Shown: positions 34,601-46,204 of the stretch, piece after piece
How positions within the stretch are numbered: the first letter of the stretch is position 1
Layout: every line of letters starts with the position of its first letter
Assembly: GCA_030765045.1 (NCBI GenBank)
Contig: CM060967.1
Coordinates: 24,243,784 to 24,307,783 of the forward strand
Direction of reading: 5' to 3'
Source of the DNA: Tenodera sinensis
Taxonomy: Eukaryota; Arthropoda; Insecta; Mantodea; Mantidae
DNA: 64,000 nt
Made by a program: the position numbers and the translations under genes
Notes under the pieces: model-generated
Told to the model about the DNA's origin: nothing
What the model saw: the letters and a program-made list of their open reading frames with translations, nothing else
The model's database searches: none

Positions 34601-35591
34601 AATCCAGTTTCGTGAAAACAGCATATTGATTTCTTCGCTTTCGAGATTTCACGATGGTAGTTTTAGCTGATTAACCCGGTATATGTATGGTCACAACATT
34701 TTGTATAATGGATGTTATTTCTAACAAAAATATAGTTAGATACCCCTCAGGTGAGTGTAAGGTAAACGTAAGATAACACATGTAGCCAAGCAGGAGCTTT
34801 TATCTACGTGGGTGTGGGGGGGGGGGGTTAGTATGGTGTCCACAGATAAAGTACATACAAACACACTGCAGTCGCTGTTCCTGCTGGTCCCTAGGGCTGC
34901 ATAAATTGGCTGGTTCTGGTCACCAACTGATCTCCAAACGGACAAAAGTGAGGCATATCACAGCTTCCTAACAAATTGCCTCTATGTGCGTTTAAATCAG
35001 AGCTGCTTTTGGAATGGGAATAAACGTACAGAGGACTTTGTTAATAGCAGATAAAGGTTGTCACAGTTTTTTATAGTTCACTGTTGGAGTCGTTATAGTT
35101 CACTGAGAAATATATGCTCGGTGCTTTGTGTGTATATTGGACAAAATAAAGTAGATATAATTATAAATGTGTAATAACTTTTGCTGTAACGGTGCAATTT
35201 CTTTCTTCTGATCAAGAAGCCATAGATGTACTAAATATTTAGAGCAAGTTTTATATTGTTTTCTTTATGAGTTGCCAGTTTGGTGAAGCTATAATTAAAA
35301 CAAATGCACTGCGACTATAAATGATATATGCAGGTTCGAAATGGAATATGGATGCAAACTAAAGCTTGTCATTGGAGCACTGGAATTTTGTGATTAGAAA
35401 GTTTTGAAAGGTAGGAAAGGACCATGCTGACTACAGGTGTATAATATTTGTTTTTGTTTTCTTAATTATTTTTAGAGGTTTATGAAAATTGCAATAAAGC
35501 AGCTGAAGATGCAGAAGGCTCTAAAGAACTTTTTCTTGATATCGCATATACCTTTGGATTAGTCTTCTGAAAATTCAATACATGAATTATT
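34601..35591. other. Unassigned sequence
   Basis: Includes a G-run (about 34816-34827). No gene recognised. Confidence 0.4.
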
Positions 35592-35708
35592 ACTTTCTCT
35601 ACTGGTAAGTATTCCACCCAAACATTCGATGTCGGGATTTCACCGGAAATATATGTTTTGAGACCCCCTGAATGCCCCCTCCACCCAAAAAAGATATTTA
35701 GTAAGAGG

Positions 35709-35794
<86 letters not shown>

Positions 35795-36061
35795 ACTCTG
35801 TACACACCATAATCCAAAAAACGAAGTCACTTAAAAACCAAAATTGGTTTTTAAGGATGCGAAACGAAGATTTTGAAGAAAACAGCCCCACTCTAAACTA
35901 CCCTTCACGTGAAAAATTTTGATTTTCTTGAAAATGACTAACGGTTTTGATTAAAATGTTATATTTTTAAGATATTTGTATGATAAATGAAATGTATATT
36001 TTGAATTTTCTGGCTATAGCCCACATATTCGTATTTACTCTGGACGACTTTTGCATAACTA
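35592..36061 (+). repeat. Forward family-A copy, left part, split by a family-B transposon
   Basis: Starts ACTTTCTCTACTGGTAAG and proceeds in order to GACTTTTGCATAACTA, where other copies continue GGTAAACCG. The missing continuation resumes at 37563. Confidence 0.9.
35712..35793. repeat. (GT)41 microsatellite inside family-A
   Basis: A perfect GT run placed at the GT seed of the element. Confidence 0.97.
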
Positions 36062-37562
36062 AAGCGCGTTCCACCCTTAGATGACAGTACACGTTAAATG
36101 GAGCGCAGTGTTGCAACATGTACTAGTTGCGAATCTTTCTCCGCGCGCGATCCCGAGGTGGCCGAGTCCTGTACTTAGTCCTTCAATTGCCGCTTGACGG
36201 ACACTTAACTTTGGTATCCCTGCACGCCTTTGTTACTGTATGACCTAAATTTACAAATGACTCGTCTGTATAAACAACTGATTTCCTCTGCTCCCTAAAC
36301 CTTTTTACGTCTTTTAGATATTTATGTCGCCATCTGATGATATCGATATCGTCTCTTTCTATTAATATGCACTTGTTACCCCTTCTTTCATATTCGGACC
36401 CCAAATCATGTAAGAACCGACTAAGAGTGGCCCTTGAGAAATTTGGTAGGGTCTCATCACTGTTGAACCGTGACAAAAGTATATTCAGCGTGGGTTGAAT
36501 ATTTGCAAACTGTAAAGAATGAACAATTCGCTGCACTCCACATTGCACTATTCACTATATACTTCTTTTTCCCCCCGCACTTTTTGCTTTCTTTTTCGAT
36601 GGCGTTCTTAGAGGTCCTTTCATTACTTGCTTTTTAATCATACATACTACTGCTTCTGAACACCCGATAGCCTTAGCTGTTTCTTTTACTGCCTTACTTA
36701 CACGCATTTTGCTTCAAAAATAATCTAACACATTCATAATTATTTGGCGTTCCTTACTTCTTAACTTACCAATATATCGTCTCTTCCTAGCTTCCCCCTC
36801 CGTAACTACAAATATTTACAAAAATATTAAACAAATAACGCAATAACAGCTCACAGTTACACACGCGGTTTCTTTCGAACTAATGTTAGTGCTGCTCCTT
36901 ATACTATCTTCTGTGTCAGGCCTGACGCTGAATAGATGAATACCTTTTGTTTGCCTTACTGGATAAAAGAAAGAGGTTACTGCCTTTTGGTTTATTTTAA
37001 AAACTTTTTCCAACCTTCCTCAACATTTGTTCTCGCTGATTCCCTGATGTAAACTCAATAACAAAAAAGTTTCACACTGCGTAACTTTTGCAGTGCACAG
37101 ATATACAATTTTCCGAAAACATTTAATTTAAAAAATTATAACACTTAACTGAGTAAACATAGAGAATTCAAAGTGAGCAGGTAGTAGCACTATGGTTTAC
37201 TCTACCTAAGAAAAAAATATAGATGCAATATACCATTTAGTTTGTTAGTTAGTGCGTGATAAGTATAGAAACAGCAAATATCGGACTTCTATTGAAAAAA
37301 ACGTTTTCTGAAGAAATGTGGGCCTATAGAAATGTATAATGACTCTGAAAAGGATATAACCTGATAGAGAAAAAAATTCTGCATAGGATAATGTGTTCAA
37401 ACCTGAAATTTATACCAAATGAATATTTATACCATGCTATTAGGAATCTGGCAACAGCGCGAGGGTAGAAAAGGACGCGGCTAATGGCAACTTGTATGCG
37501 CTAGATAGAGACAGATATATCCCATTTAACTCCATACTGTCTTCTATGAGTGGAACGCTATA
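36062..37562 (-). mobile_element. Family-B IS630/Tc1/mariner-type element, copy 3, nested in family-A
   Basis: AAGCGCGTTCCACCCTTAG at the left and (reversed) TATAGCGTTCCACTCATAG at the right are the inverted ends. TA at 36060-36061 and 37563-37564 is the target duplication; removing the 1501-bp insert restores CATAACTAGTAAACC, one base off the family-A text CATAACTGGTAAACC. This proves the precise borders and the order of insertion. Confidence 0.93.
36065..36803 (-). pseudogene. Broken family-B transposase fragment
   Basis: Aligned to the frame at 13366, the start codon is ACG (36801-36803), and the same TGA at codon 30 seen in copy 1 is present. The middle is open (36183-36548) and includes RFLHDLGSEYERRG, RWRHKYLKDVKRFR and VYTDESFVNLGHTVTK. 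It therefore keeps the beginning of the DDE domain that copy 2 has lost, but nothing beyond it. Shared breaks show that copies 1 and 3 derive from an already dead parent. Confidence 0.85.
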
Positions 37563-37917
37563 TAGTAAACCCTTAGAGATAGATGAAATCTTACTATAGA
37601 AGATTTGAACATCCTGTTATATCACACACGCCATGTCCAAATCAATGAACCATTTCGAAGACATTCCTTGTTATTTGTGTAAGTTTTGCAATACTTAAAC
37701 GTTTCTCAAATGGAAGGTGGTTATTCACTTTTTATGTCTATCAGTTAAATCCTGCTGCATTCCCATATTCCTCTTGTACCTATAATCAAATATGTAATTA
37801 GATAATTTCTGCAAATGTTTATGTGGACTAAAATTAAGAAGATAAAGGAATAAGAGTTTGTACGAATAGTTATTACAAGAGCAGAGAAAGTCATGTGAGA
37901 GCAACATGAGATTTTTT
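37563..37917 (+). repeat. Forward family-A copy, right part
   Basis: Resumes at TAGTAAACCCTTAGAGATAG and runs to AGAAAGTCATGTGAGAGC and AGATTTTTT. Confidence 0.88.
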
Positions 37918-38760
37918 GGTATGAAGTCGATTATTTGGCTGGGGAGGTGTACTTAGTTCCTATAGGGGCTGCTTTGTCTACTCCAAAGTGTATATGTGAA
38001 TCGACAATTGGTACGAAAAGCGGTGCGGATTTTGTACAAAAACAAACACCACAAAATCGTTAATAGTAAAGTATTTGGATCACTGAATCCATCGAGGCTG
38101 TTGTGTACAGGTGTAATGCGCCATGTTGAACCACAGTAACCACTTAACTGCTCTCCACGTGCTTGGAACAGGTACCGAACTACAAGTTTAATAAAAGGAC
38201 CGACCGAACTCTGTGTATCGCAACACTTGTTCATTTTGGTTCCAGTAGCGGCTCGCTGTTACTTTCTCTTTGAAAGCTTGTTGTTTGTTGAGAGAGATTT
38301 GTACCGTACGCATGTGAGTCAAAGTTGCCCGGCAACGCGACCCCAACGTTCAATATCTAGACTGACGATGAAACTTTTTTATTATTTCCACTCGACGTCG
38401 AGTGTTAGAGAGGAACTGTGTTGGGACACAAGGGCGCACCTAAGCCTGTGGAAATGTCCTCCGGCTGCACTTCTGTAACCGTTACTCTTTTATCTCCAGA
38501 TTTTATCAATAAACCAAACTGAGAATGAATTTATTTTGAGACAACAGCAAGTTTTAGTGCTATTTATTTTAAGGCTAGCACAAAATACACGACATTGCCC
38601 GTACTTTAACTATTTATCCCTAAAACTTGCACACTTAGGTTGAACTTGTCCAGTAGCCTTGTGTTTCTTTGTAGACGTTTAAAAATGTTACTGAATACAC
38701 TTAAACAAATAGTTTAACTCTTAGGATACCATAAATGACAAAAAATAAACAAAATAAGTA
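37918..38760. other. Unassigned, GC-balanced sequence with promoter-like features
   Basis: TTTAATAAAAGGACCGACCG (about 38187) resembles a TATA region, and CAATAAACCAAACTGAG (38507) contains AATAAA. A solo LTR is possible, but no TG...CA borders or target duplication were found. Confidence 0.3.
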
Positions 38761-38761
38761 A

Positions 38762-39613
38762 AAAAGTCTGATGTGTTGCATTCACATGATTTTCTCTACT
38801 CTTGTAACTACCATTCTTACGAACTCTTATTCCCATATCTTCTTCGTGTTAGTTGAAATAAATATTTGCAGAAATTATCTTATTGCTTATTTCCTTGTAG
38901 GTGCAAGGAGAATGTTAGAATACAGTAGGTTTGTGCGATAGTCAAATGTTTTAAAGCTTTGAGATTGTGTTCTCTTTGCACACTTAACATAAAAAATGAA
39001 CAACGATGATCCATTTCACGAAAGTTTTAAGTTCACCGAAACTCACACACATAACAAGGAATATCTCAGAAATGGTTCACCCTACAAGAAAATTTATTGA
39101 GACACAAATTGTGTATTTTAGCAAGATCTACATTTTTTGTATAGTATGATTTGGTCTATCTCTAATGGTTTACCAGTTATGCAAAAGTCTTCAGAGTAAA
39201 TACGACTACAGGGGCTATAGCCAGAAAATTCAAGATATACATTTCATTTGTCATAAAAATATCTCAAACATATGACATTTTAATCAAAATCGTTAGAGCC
39301 ATTTTCAAGAAAATAAAAATTTTCGAAATATTTTCCATGTAAAGGGTAGTTTAGGGTGGGGCTATTTTCTTCAAAATCTTCGTGTCGCATCCTTGAAAGA
39401 CATTAAACTTAAATACTAACTTTGATTTTTAACCGACTTTTCGTTTTTGAGTTATGCTGTCCACAGACTGACACACAGACACACACACACGGACCTTTTA
39501 CTAAAAATGCTTTTTTTTGGAATCAGGGGGTCTCAAAACATATTTCCGGTGAAATCTCGACATTGAATTTTTGGGTGGAATACAATACTTCCCCTACTTA
39601 CCAGTAGAGAAAC
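38762..39613 (-). repeat. Reverse family-A copy, full length
   Basis: From AAAAAGTCTGATGTGTTGCA to CTTACCAGTAGAGAAAC. A single-base deletion (GTCTTCAGAG for GTCGTCCAGAG) breaks the conserved frame. Confidence 0.9.
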
Positions 39614-39718
39614 TTCTGTCAATGGAACATCGGTATTCATTTTTACTTTAAGTTCTCCAAAACTTACACAAATAACGAGAAATATCTCCGAAATGGTTCA
39701 CTCTATAAAACAAAAACT
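39614..39718 (-). repeat. Reverse family-A fragment
   Basis: AATGGAACATCGGTATTCA, ACTTACACAAATAACGAG and CTCCGAAATGGTTCAC match the internal part of the reverse unit. Wedged between two other copies. Confidence 0.65.
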
Positions 39719-39773
39719 TCCATGTCTACGTTTCACCGGAAATATATGTTTTGAGGCCCCTAGATTAAAAAAA

Positions 39774-39832
<59 letters not shown>

Positions 39833-40325
39833 AACAACATGACTCGAAAACAAAAAGTAGCTTGGAAACCTAAGTTGGTATTTCAAACAATGCGACACGA
39901 AGATTTAGAAGAAAATTGCTCCACCCTAAACTTCCCTTTACATTAATTTTTTTTTCCTGAAGATTCTGATTTTCTCAAAAATGGCTAATGCTATATGTTC
40001 AAAATATTTTTGTGGCAAACAAAGTCTCGTTTAAACACACACTAAATATGGAGATATTACTTGTTATTTAGGTTAGTTTTGTTATGCTTATACTTTTCTC
40101 AAATTGAAGGTCATTATTCACTTTTTTATATCCTAGCCGTGCAAAGAGTACAGAATCACAAAGCTTTAAAGTATTTGAGTATCGCTCAAAGTCTACTGTA
40201 TTCCCACATTCCCCTTGCACCTATAAGAACATTAGTAATAATTTTTACAAATGTCTACGTTAACTAACACGAAGAATAAATAGTAATAAGAGTTCGTAAG
40301 AATGGTTAGTACAAGAATAGAGAAA
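39719..40325 (+). repeat. Forward family-A copy, truncated at the start
   Basis: Begins at ACGTTTCACCGGAAATATAT and ends at GGTTAGTACAAGAATAGAG. The TGGCTATAGCC section is deleted. Contains its own GT expansion. Confidence 0.8.
39776..39831. repeat. (GT)28 microsatellite inside family-A
   Basis: A perfect GT run, again located at the GT seed. Confidence 0.97.
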
Positions 40326-40906
40326 ATATTGAGTGAGCGGTATGCAGTTTAGTCTGAAAAAAGTTTGAGTTGCATATTAAATAGTCATATTTATACAGCA
40401 GTTAGATGTGCCTACGAGTATAACCTATAACCATGTGCCTTACCTAAGCTGATAAGAGCTGGAAAGAGAGATAGCAGAGGCGGGAGGGGGGGGGGGAGGT
40501 ACAATCATCCCATATGGCTTCAGTGTTTCGCATTTCCCAATTCTCTGCAGATCTTGCTCATCGTGGCATCACGTCCAGCACATACGCGCTCGGCACGTAC
40601 TGCATATAGCACAGGTCACTGGTGTGGCCCACCTGCGTTCATATAAGTGCCTATACTCGCTGGAAACCCAAGCCGAGCTGACCTCTATGGGTCACACCCC
40701 ATCTACTGCTTTTCAGATTGATACAACTACACACAGTGAATCTAAATTAGCTTTGGTCTACACATTGGGGACGATATCATATGTAATCAAGAATAAATGA
40801 ATAAACAGCCACAAGCGTTTCCATACCCATTGTCGGTTTTAGACTGTAAATGGTGGAGGCTGAGGCAACATTCAGCTGTTTACGTACCCATGAGAAACCA
40901 ATATAA
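40326..40906. other. Unassigned sequence
   Basis: A G-run (about 40480-40496) and a GC-balanced stretch to 40740; nothing coding recognised. Confidence 0.4.
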
Positions 40907-41758
40907 AAATGTGTTACACTCACATGACTTTCTCTACTCTTGTACTAACCATTCTTACAAACTCCTATTCCTATATCTTCTTAGTCTTGGTTGACAAATA
41001 TTTGTACAAATTATCTTATTGCTTATTTCCTTGTAGGTGCAAAGGGAATATTAGAATACAGTAGATTTTGTGCGATAGTCAGACCTTCTAAAGCTTTGAG
41101 ATCCCGTTCTCTTTGCACGCTTAACATATAAAAAAATGAACAACGATGTTCCATTTCACGAACGTTTGAAGTTTTCCGAAACTCACACACATAACAAGGT
41201 ATATCTCCGAAATGGTTCACCCTACAAGAAAATTTATTCAGACATAAATTGTGTATTTTAGCAAGATCTACATTTCTTGTACAGTATAATTTGGTCTATC
41301 TCTAACGGTTTGCCAGTTATGCAAAAGTCGTCCAGAGTAAATACGACTACAGAGGCTATAGCCAGAAAATTCAAAATATACATTTCATTTGTCATAAAAA
41401 TATCTCAAACTTTGACATTTTAATCAAAATCGTTAGAGCCATTTTCAAGAAAATAAAAATTTTCAAAAAATTGTCCATGTAAAGGGTAGTTTAGGGTGGG
41501 GCTATTTTCTTCAAAATCTTCGTGTCACATCCTTGAAAGACATTAAACTTAAATACCAACTTTGGTTTTCAACCGACTTTTCGTTTTTGAGCTATGCTGT
41601 CCACAGACTGACAGACTGATAGACACACACACGGACCTTTTTCTAAAAATGCTTTTTTTTGGATTCAGGGGGACTCAAAACATATATTTCCGGTGAAATC
41701 TCGACATCGAATTTTTGGGTGGAATACAATACTTCCCCTACTTACCAGTAAAGAAAGT
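40907..41758 (-). repeat. Reverse family-A copy, full length, first member of a dimer
   Basis: From ATGTGTTACACTCACATGAC to CCAGTAAAGAAAGT. A 4-base loss (CAAACTTTGAC for CAAACATATGAC) breaks the conserved frame. Confidence 0.92.
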
Positions 41759-42330
41759 AAAAATGAACAACGATGTTCCATTTCACGAAAGTTTTGCTTT
41801 CCGAAACTGACACACATAACAAGGAATGTCTACGAAATGGTTCACTGTACAAAAATTCTATTTGGACATAAATTGTGTATTTTAGCAAGATCTACATTTT
41901 TGTATAGTATGATTTGGTCTATCTCTAACGGTTTGCCAGTTATGCAAAAGTCGTACAGAGTAAATACGACTACAGGGGCTATAGCCAGAAAATTCAAGAT
42001 GTACATTTTATTTGTCATAAAAATATCTCAAACATGTGTCATTTTAATCAAAATCGTTAGAGCCATTTTCAAGAAAATCAAAATTTTCGAAAAATTTTCC
42101 ATGTAAAGGGTATTTTACGATGGGGCTACTTTTTTCAAAATCTTCGTGTGGCATCCTTGAAAGACCTTAAATTTAAATACCAACTTTGGTTTTCAACCGA
42201 CTTCTCGTTTTTGAGATATGCTGCCCACAGGCTGACAGACACACACTTTTTCTAAAAATGATTTTTTTTTTTTGGAATGAGGGGGCATCAAAACAAATAT
42301 TTCCGGTGAAATCTCGACATCGAAAATTTG
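41759..42330 (-). repeat. Reverse family-A copy, partial, second member of the dimer
   Basis: Starts internally at AAAAATGAACAACGATG, immediately after the end of the previous unit, and runs to GAAATCTCGACATCGAAAAT. It carries an open frame ending KIKIFEKFSM at about 42106. The junction equals that at 46827/46828. Confidence 0.9.
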
Positions 42331-43319
42331 TCATATTCTGTTATACGTATAGATACTGGTTGTATAATCATTTATTACATTGTATCTGAATACATTACTT
42401 GCGATTTGACACCTCCTAGATAAACTCACTCCTGAAATTGCTTATGAATATTTCCTATTCTTACGTATTCTGTAATGCAAGTTTTTATGGTCTTCTAGTG
42501 CTACCCCTTATTTAGTATCCAATTTGTATTCTCGTAATCTAAAAATCAGGGCCGGAGTTTCATGCTTGACGAAGCAAAGGTACAGGGTAACAAAGTCCTC
42601 GAGGGTAAAACTCCGCTACTCACATATGCTACAGTTAAAGCGAAACTTTGGTGCCTGGAGTGGGATCCACGAGTCTAGATAATTGAAATATCCCATTCTT
42701 CCCAAAGGGAAAAGGAACCGCACCGCCTCGGGAACTGCTCATCAATTGAGCTAATGTCGATCAATTCATCAATTATGTAGCACCTATACACGTCGGTCCG
42801 TAGGCATTAGTTTACCTTTTCTCTAGTAGATATTTTATAACTGGCTGTAGCCGAAATAAGTAACGCGATGGCCAACGGATTTGAAGTGAAGAGACTGTTG
42901 TTTTATATCTTGATGTGACAGAATAGTACATCGTGCTGTTTGCTAAATATCCAAAAACTTCTTGCTTGTTTCTATTGACTTTATTTATTTCCATAACCTC
43001 GTGAACATAAATTAGGAACCTTTTATTTTTTGGTAAAGCTTGCTCTAAATTTAATTTTAAATTTTCATTACGTAAACACTAATTGTTTTTAAATTCGTTA
43101 CAGTACCTTATTTAGTTCTCAAGTTACTGTATTTTAAAAACGAATTTCAATTCCGTATGTCAGACATAATTACATTTTATAGCAATTAATCATAATGTTT
43201 ACCTATTTATTTTTAGTTTTAGAGAATTATAGAGAATTTCACGAGTTTTCAGTTCATACATATTTTATCATTTGTAGACTGTGTTGCAATTTTCATATTT
43301 AAATGCGTATTACAACAAT
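42331..43319. other. AT-rich sequence with a possible old SINE
   Basis: On the minus strand around 42620-42760, TTAGCTCAATTGATGAGCAG resembles a pol III A box and TGGATCCCACTCC a poor B box. The rest is AT-rich and unrecognised. Confidence 0.35.
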
Positions 43320-43530
43320 ATACCCGCCTCCGTAGTGCAGTGGTAGAGCGCCTGCCTCTGGCGGAGGACGTGGGTTCGAACCCTGGTACCTGCATGGGAT
43401 TTTTTCCCTGCTAGGAAGTCTGGTACAGGGTTCACTCAGCCTCGTTAGGTTGGCTATGGCTGCAGGACACAGCCGCCGGGCGATGAGGGACATTATTAGT
43501 CCTATGAAATAGCAATAAAGAAGATAAAAA
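43320..43530 (+). repeat. tRNA-derived SINE, well preserved
   Basis: CGTAGTGCAGTGGTAGAGCG (A box) and GTGGGTTCGAACCCTGG (B box) give a clear tRNA-like head. The body includes ACTCAGCCTCGTTAGGTTGG and ends AATAGCAATAAAGAAG with an A-rich tail. It lies about 430 bp downstream of the RYK-like exon, in its presumed intron. Confidence 0.87.
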
Positions 43531-43958
43531 AGGTTAGTGGTTTACAATAATTAAGTCCTGCCGTTATATATAAAGTAACAGTAGCTTTTTCGTTGCCAAC
43601 GTCTGCAGGTAATATTTCTTGCAAACACGACTGAATTTGAACGGGGCACAGTAATCAGTAAAAAGGTAAGTAATTGAAATCTGTTCCAGAAATAAGAAGC
43701 ATCTTGCAACATAATAAACGTATTAAATCATTACACCACAAGATACAGTTTCAAAATTGCAGTGCAATGAACACGCATAACAAACATACGTAAATCGTTT
43801 CAATACTTAAAAGAATAAGTTTTATCATCAAAACTCACCCCTAATTAGCTGATACACTTTGTTAACACAGTTCTTTTTGTAATTCAAGGCATGGCACGTT
43901 TTGTAACAAACCAGGTTTGTGAATAAATGCATAATATTAAGTATGCGCGCGTACTTAC
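43531..43958 (-). other. Presumed intron of the RYK-like gene, 5' part
   Basis: The sequence just below the exon starts with GTAAGTACGCG on the minus strand, a consensus donor. The rest is AT-rich with no further exon seen. Confidence 0.55.
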
Positions 43959-44086
43959 CGGGTGTTTTGTGAGGGACTGCCAAGAAAATTCCAAATCAGA
44001 AATGTGCGCTGGTACAGGCACCACGAAATTCATGGCGTACGTGTTCACTACACCTTCACGAACGTAGAACAGTTCGGCTTGCAATC
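43959..44086 (-). CDS. Internal exon of a RYK/Derailed-type Wnt receptor (WIF domain)
   Basis: On the minus strand a 128-bp exon is framed by the acceptor TGCTTTTCCAG and the donor GTAAGT. It enters in phase with two bases completing a codon (xGA, Gly expected) and ends on a full codon. The 42 residues run LQAELFYVREGVVNTYAMNF, then VVPVPAHISDLEFSWQSLTK, then HP. From memory of the family, this matches the first half of the WIF domain of Derailed/RYK receptors (GLxAELYYVREGxxNxYAxxFxVPVPxxxxxLxFTWQS). WIF binds Wnt ligands outside the cell; the full receptor has one membrane span and a kinase-like domain that relays axon-guidance and polarity signals. No other exon of the gene is recognised in the window, so the flanking introns are long. 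Choice between the Derailed paralogues is not possible from one exon. Confidence 0.85.
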
Positions 44087-45094
44087 CTGGAAAAGCACAA
44101 ACGAGAACAGTTATTGAAAGGAATTCATAATGAAGACAAAATTTGTTTGAAGTCTTGCCAGTTAAATAGCATGTGAATATAACAAAGTAGTAATTATCAA
44201 ATTTAGTTCGGCTAATAGTGACGTCAACACAGTAGAGAAAACTCGTCTCAATATAACCCTAGTGAAAGAATCTGCTGTTGCCAAGTCGGTTATAGCTGCA
44301 TTCACAGTGTTGTTAAAGATTTTGCTTGTTGAGCTATATACTCAACATGCAATATCATACAAAGAAGTGAAAATATTTAATTACTTTAATGCAACCACTT
44401 ACATAACATTTAAACCCAAAGTTATAAAGAAAACTGCCCTTATAAAACAATGTCAATACCAACCATGACGCATGAAAGTGAAACATGGAGTAACAAGAAG
44501 AGATAAGAATACCAGCATCAGAGGTAGTTTGTATCCAGGTACTCTTCTTAGGAATCCTATGTGACAGAAAAAGTAATGTGAACTTTAGAGTTGAACTGGT
44601 TATTTCTTTGGCACGTCCAAAGGTATTTATTTTATAATCTCTCGGGACTTTACTAAGAAACAACGTCTATCTACGTTGAACACGCCATTGAAAGAATTTA
44701 AATTACGATTTCCACTTTCTCAGAACCTTGCCGATAAAAGACTTAAACACTTCATTGGAAGAGTATTTGGAAAATTATTTCATGCGTTACCAAGACAATA
44801 TCGTTAGGATATTGTCTTGCTTAACAATGTCCCCTTATGACGTTATGATGACGTCATATTTCGCGCATAATATTCGATCACAATTATCTCGGACAGGCCA
44901 AGAAATCCACGTTGATTTACATTATAGAACTTTTAGTATAATATTGAAAGGAATTCAAATTAATGCTTGATTTTAATATTTGTTTAGGCACGTAACAACT
45001 GTTTTAACTGTCTGCTTTTTCTCACAACTGCAAATTCTTCTCTCCAATGCCTTAATTCTGTATTCTGTTACGCTCATGGGTGCATTTATACGAG
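44087..45094 (-). other. Presumed intron of the RYK-like gene, 3' end of the upstream intron
   Basis: AT-rich sequence upstream of the acceptor. Open frames at 44262-44468 and 44728-44970 are unrecognised. A TGACGTTATGATGACGTCATA stretch near 44840 is partly palindromic. Confidence 0.45.
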
Positions 45095-45440
45095 TTCTCT
45101 AAGATTTCACCGAAAATAAATGTTTTGAAAAAATTACCTCGCACGTGTATGTGTATATTCATTGAGTAATAAACTGGAAAGCAAAATGTCGGCCAAGTGG
45201 CAACTTTGTGTTTAATATAAACCTCTTTAAAGTACACGAATATTTTGTAAACAATTCTAACACCATAAAGCAATAATTATATTTAGTACTTTATTATTTC
45301 ATTCTCTCAGAAGTGACTAACCATTTTGATTAAACTATATATGTTCAAGGTATTTAGATAACTAATGAAATGTGTATTTTTAATTATTATTTTATATAAT
45401 TCTGAATAACGTTTGAACCAAAAGAGATAGATCCACCAAA
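45095..45440 (+). repeat. Very diverged forward family-A copy
   Basis: GATTTCACCGAAAATAAATG, AACCATTTTGATTAAAC and GAACCAAAAGAGATAGATCC appear in the family order, with large gaps. Confidence 0.6.
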
Positions 45441-45912
45441 GATCGCAATAAACTGTAAATAAATCCAAATCAGTAACCATTTAAACAGTTGAACAGCTAT
45501 GGAACAGTTTTAGCAATATGCTGGGTTTCTTTTAACATTTTAAAAGTGTCTCAGAGGTTTGAAAATCGAGACTATTTCCAAAAAAGTATATCTGGGTGTT
45601 CTTTATAGAGAGTTGATAATAATCACTGACACCAGCACTTACTTTCCACGCGCAATAAATGTCAGTTTAGCGCCAACCTAACCTAGAAATCTAATTTACC
45701 TTCCTTTGCTTCACTTAACAGATTGGTGTGGCATTAATTTAATCCAGGCCACGGCTTTTCACCCTGCCGTTCCTTCACAAGCAATATTCATCACCTCGAT
45801 TACAAGGAAAATTCGAGAGCATAAAGCGATATTTCGTTATGTCCTGCTATTTATTATCAACTTTCGCTGTATATTAAAGTACGCTTTTCAGAGAATGTGC
45901 CATTCTATAAAA
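45441..45912. other. Unassigned sequence
   Basis: No repeat or gene recognised. Confidence 0.4.
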
Positions 45913-46165
45913 ATCTGATGCGTTGAACTCTAGTCTTGTACTATTCTTACAAACTCTTATTCCTCTGTCTTCATGTTAGTCAAGATAAACATTTATAGAA
46001 ATTATCTTATTCCTAATTTTCTTTTAGGTTCAAGGGGAATATGGGAATGCAGTAGTTTAAACGATAGTTACATTTTTTAAAAGTTGATCACTATGTGATA
46101 GCTTTGAAATTCCATTCCCTTTGTATGACCAAGTGATAAAAACGAATAACGCATTCCTATTTGAG
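45913..46165 (-). repeat. Reverse family-A fragment
   Basis: AAAAATCTGATGCGTTGAAC, GATAAACATTTATAGAAAT and GGTTCAAGGGGAATATGGG match the first third of the reverse unit. Confidence 0.75.
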
Positions 46166-46204
46166 AAAGGTCTAAGTACATAGAAACCCCCTGAATCCAT
46201 TTTT

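Noticed and set aside
37920..38520. Solo LTR
   Set aside because: TATA-like and AATAAA sequences exist, but no TG...CA borders or target duplication were found.
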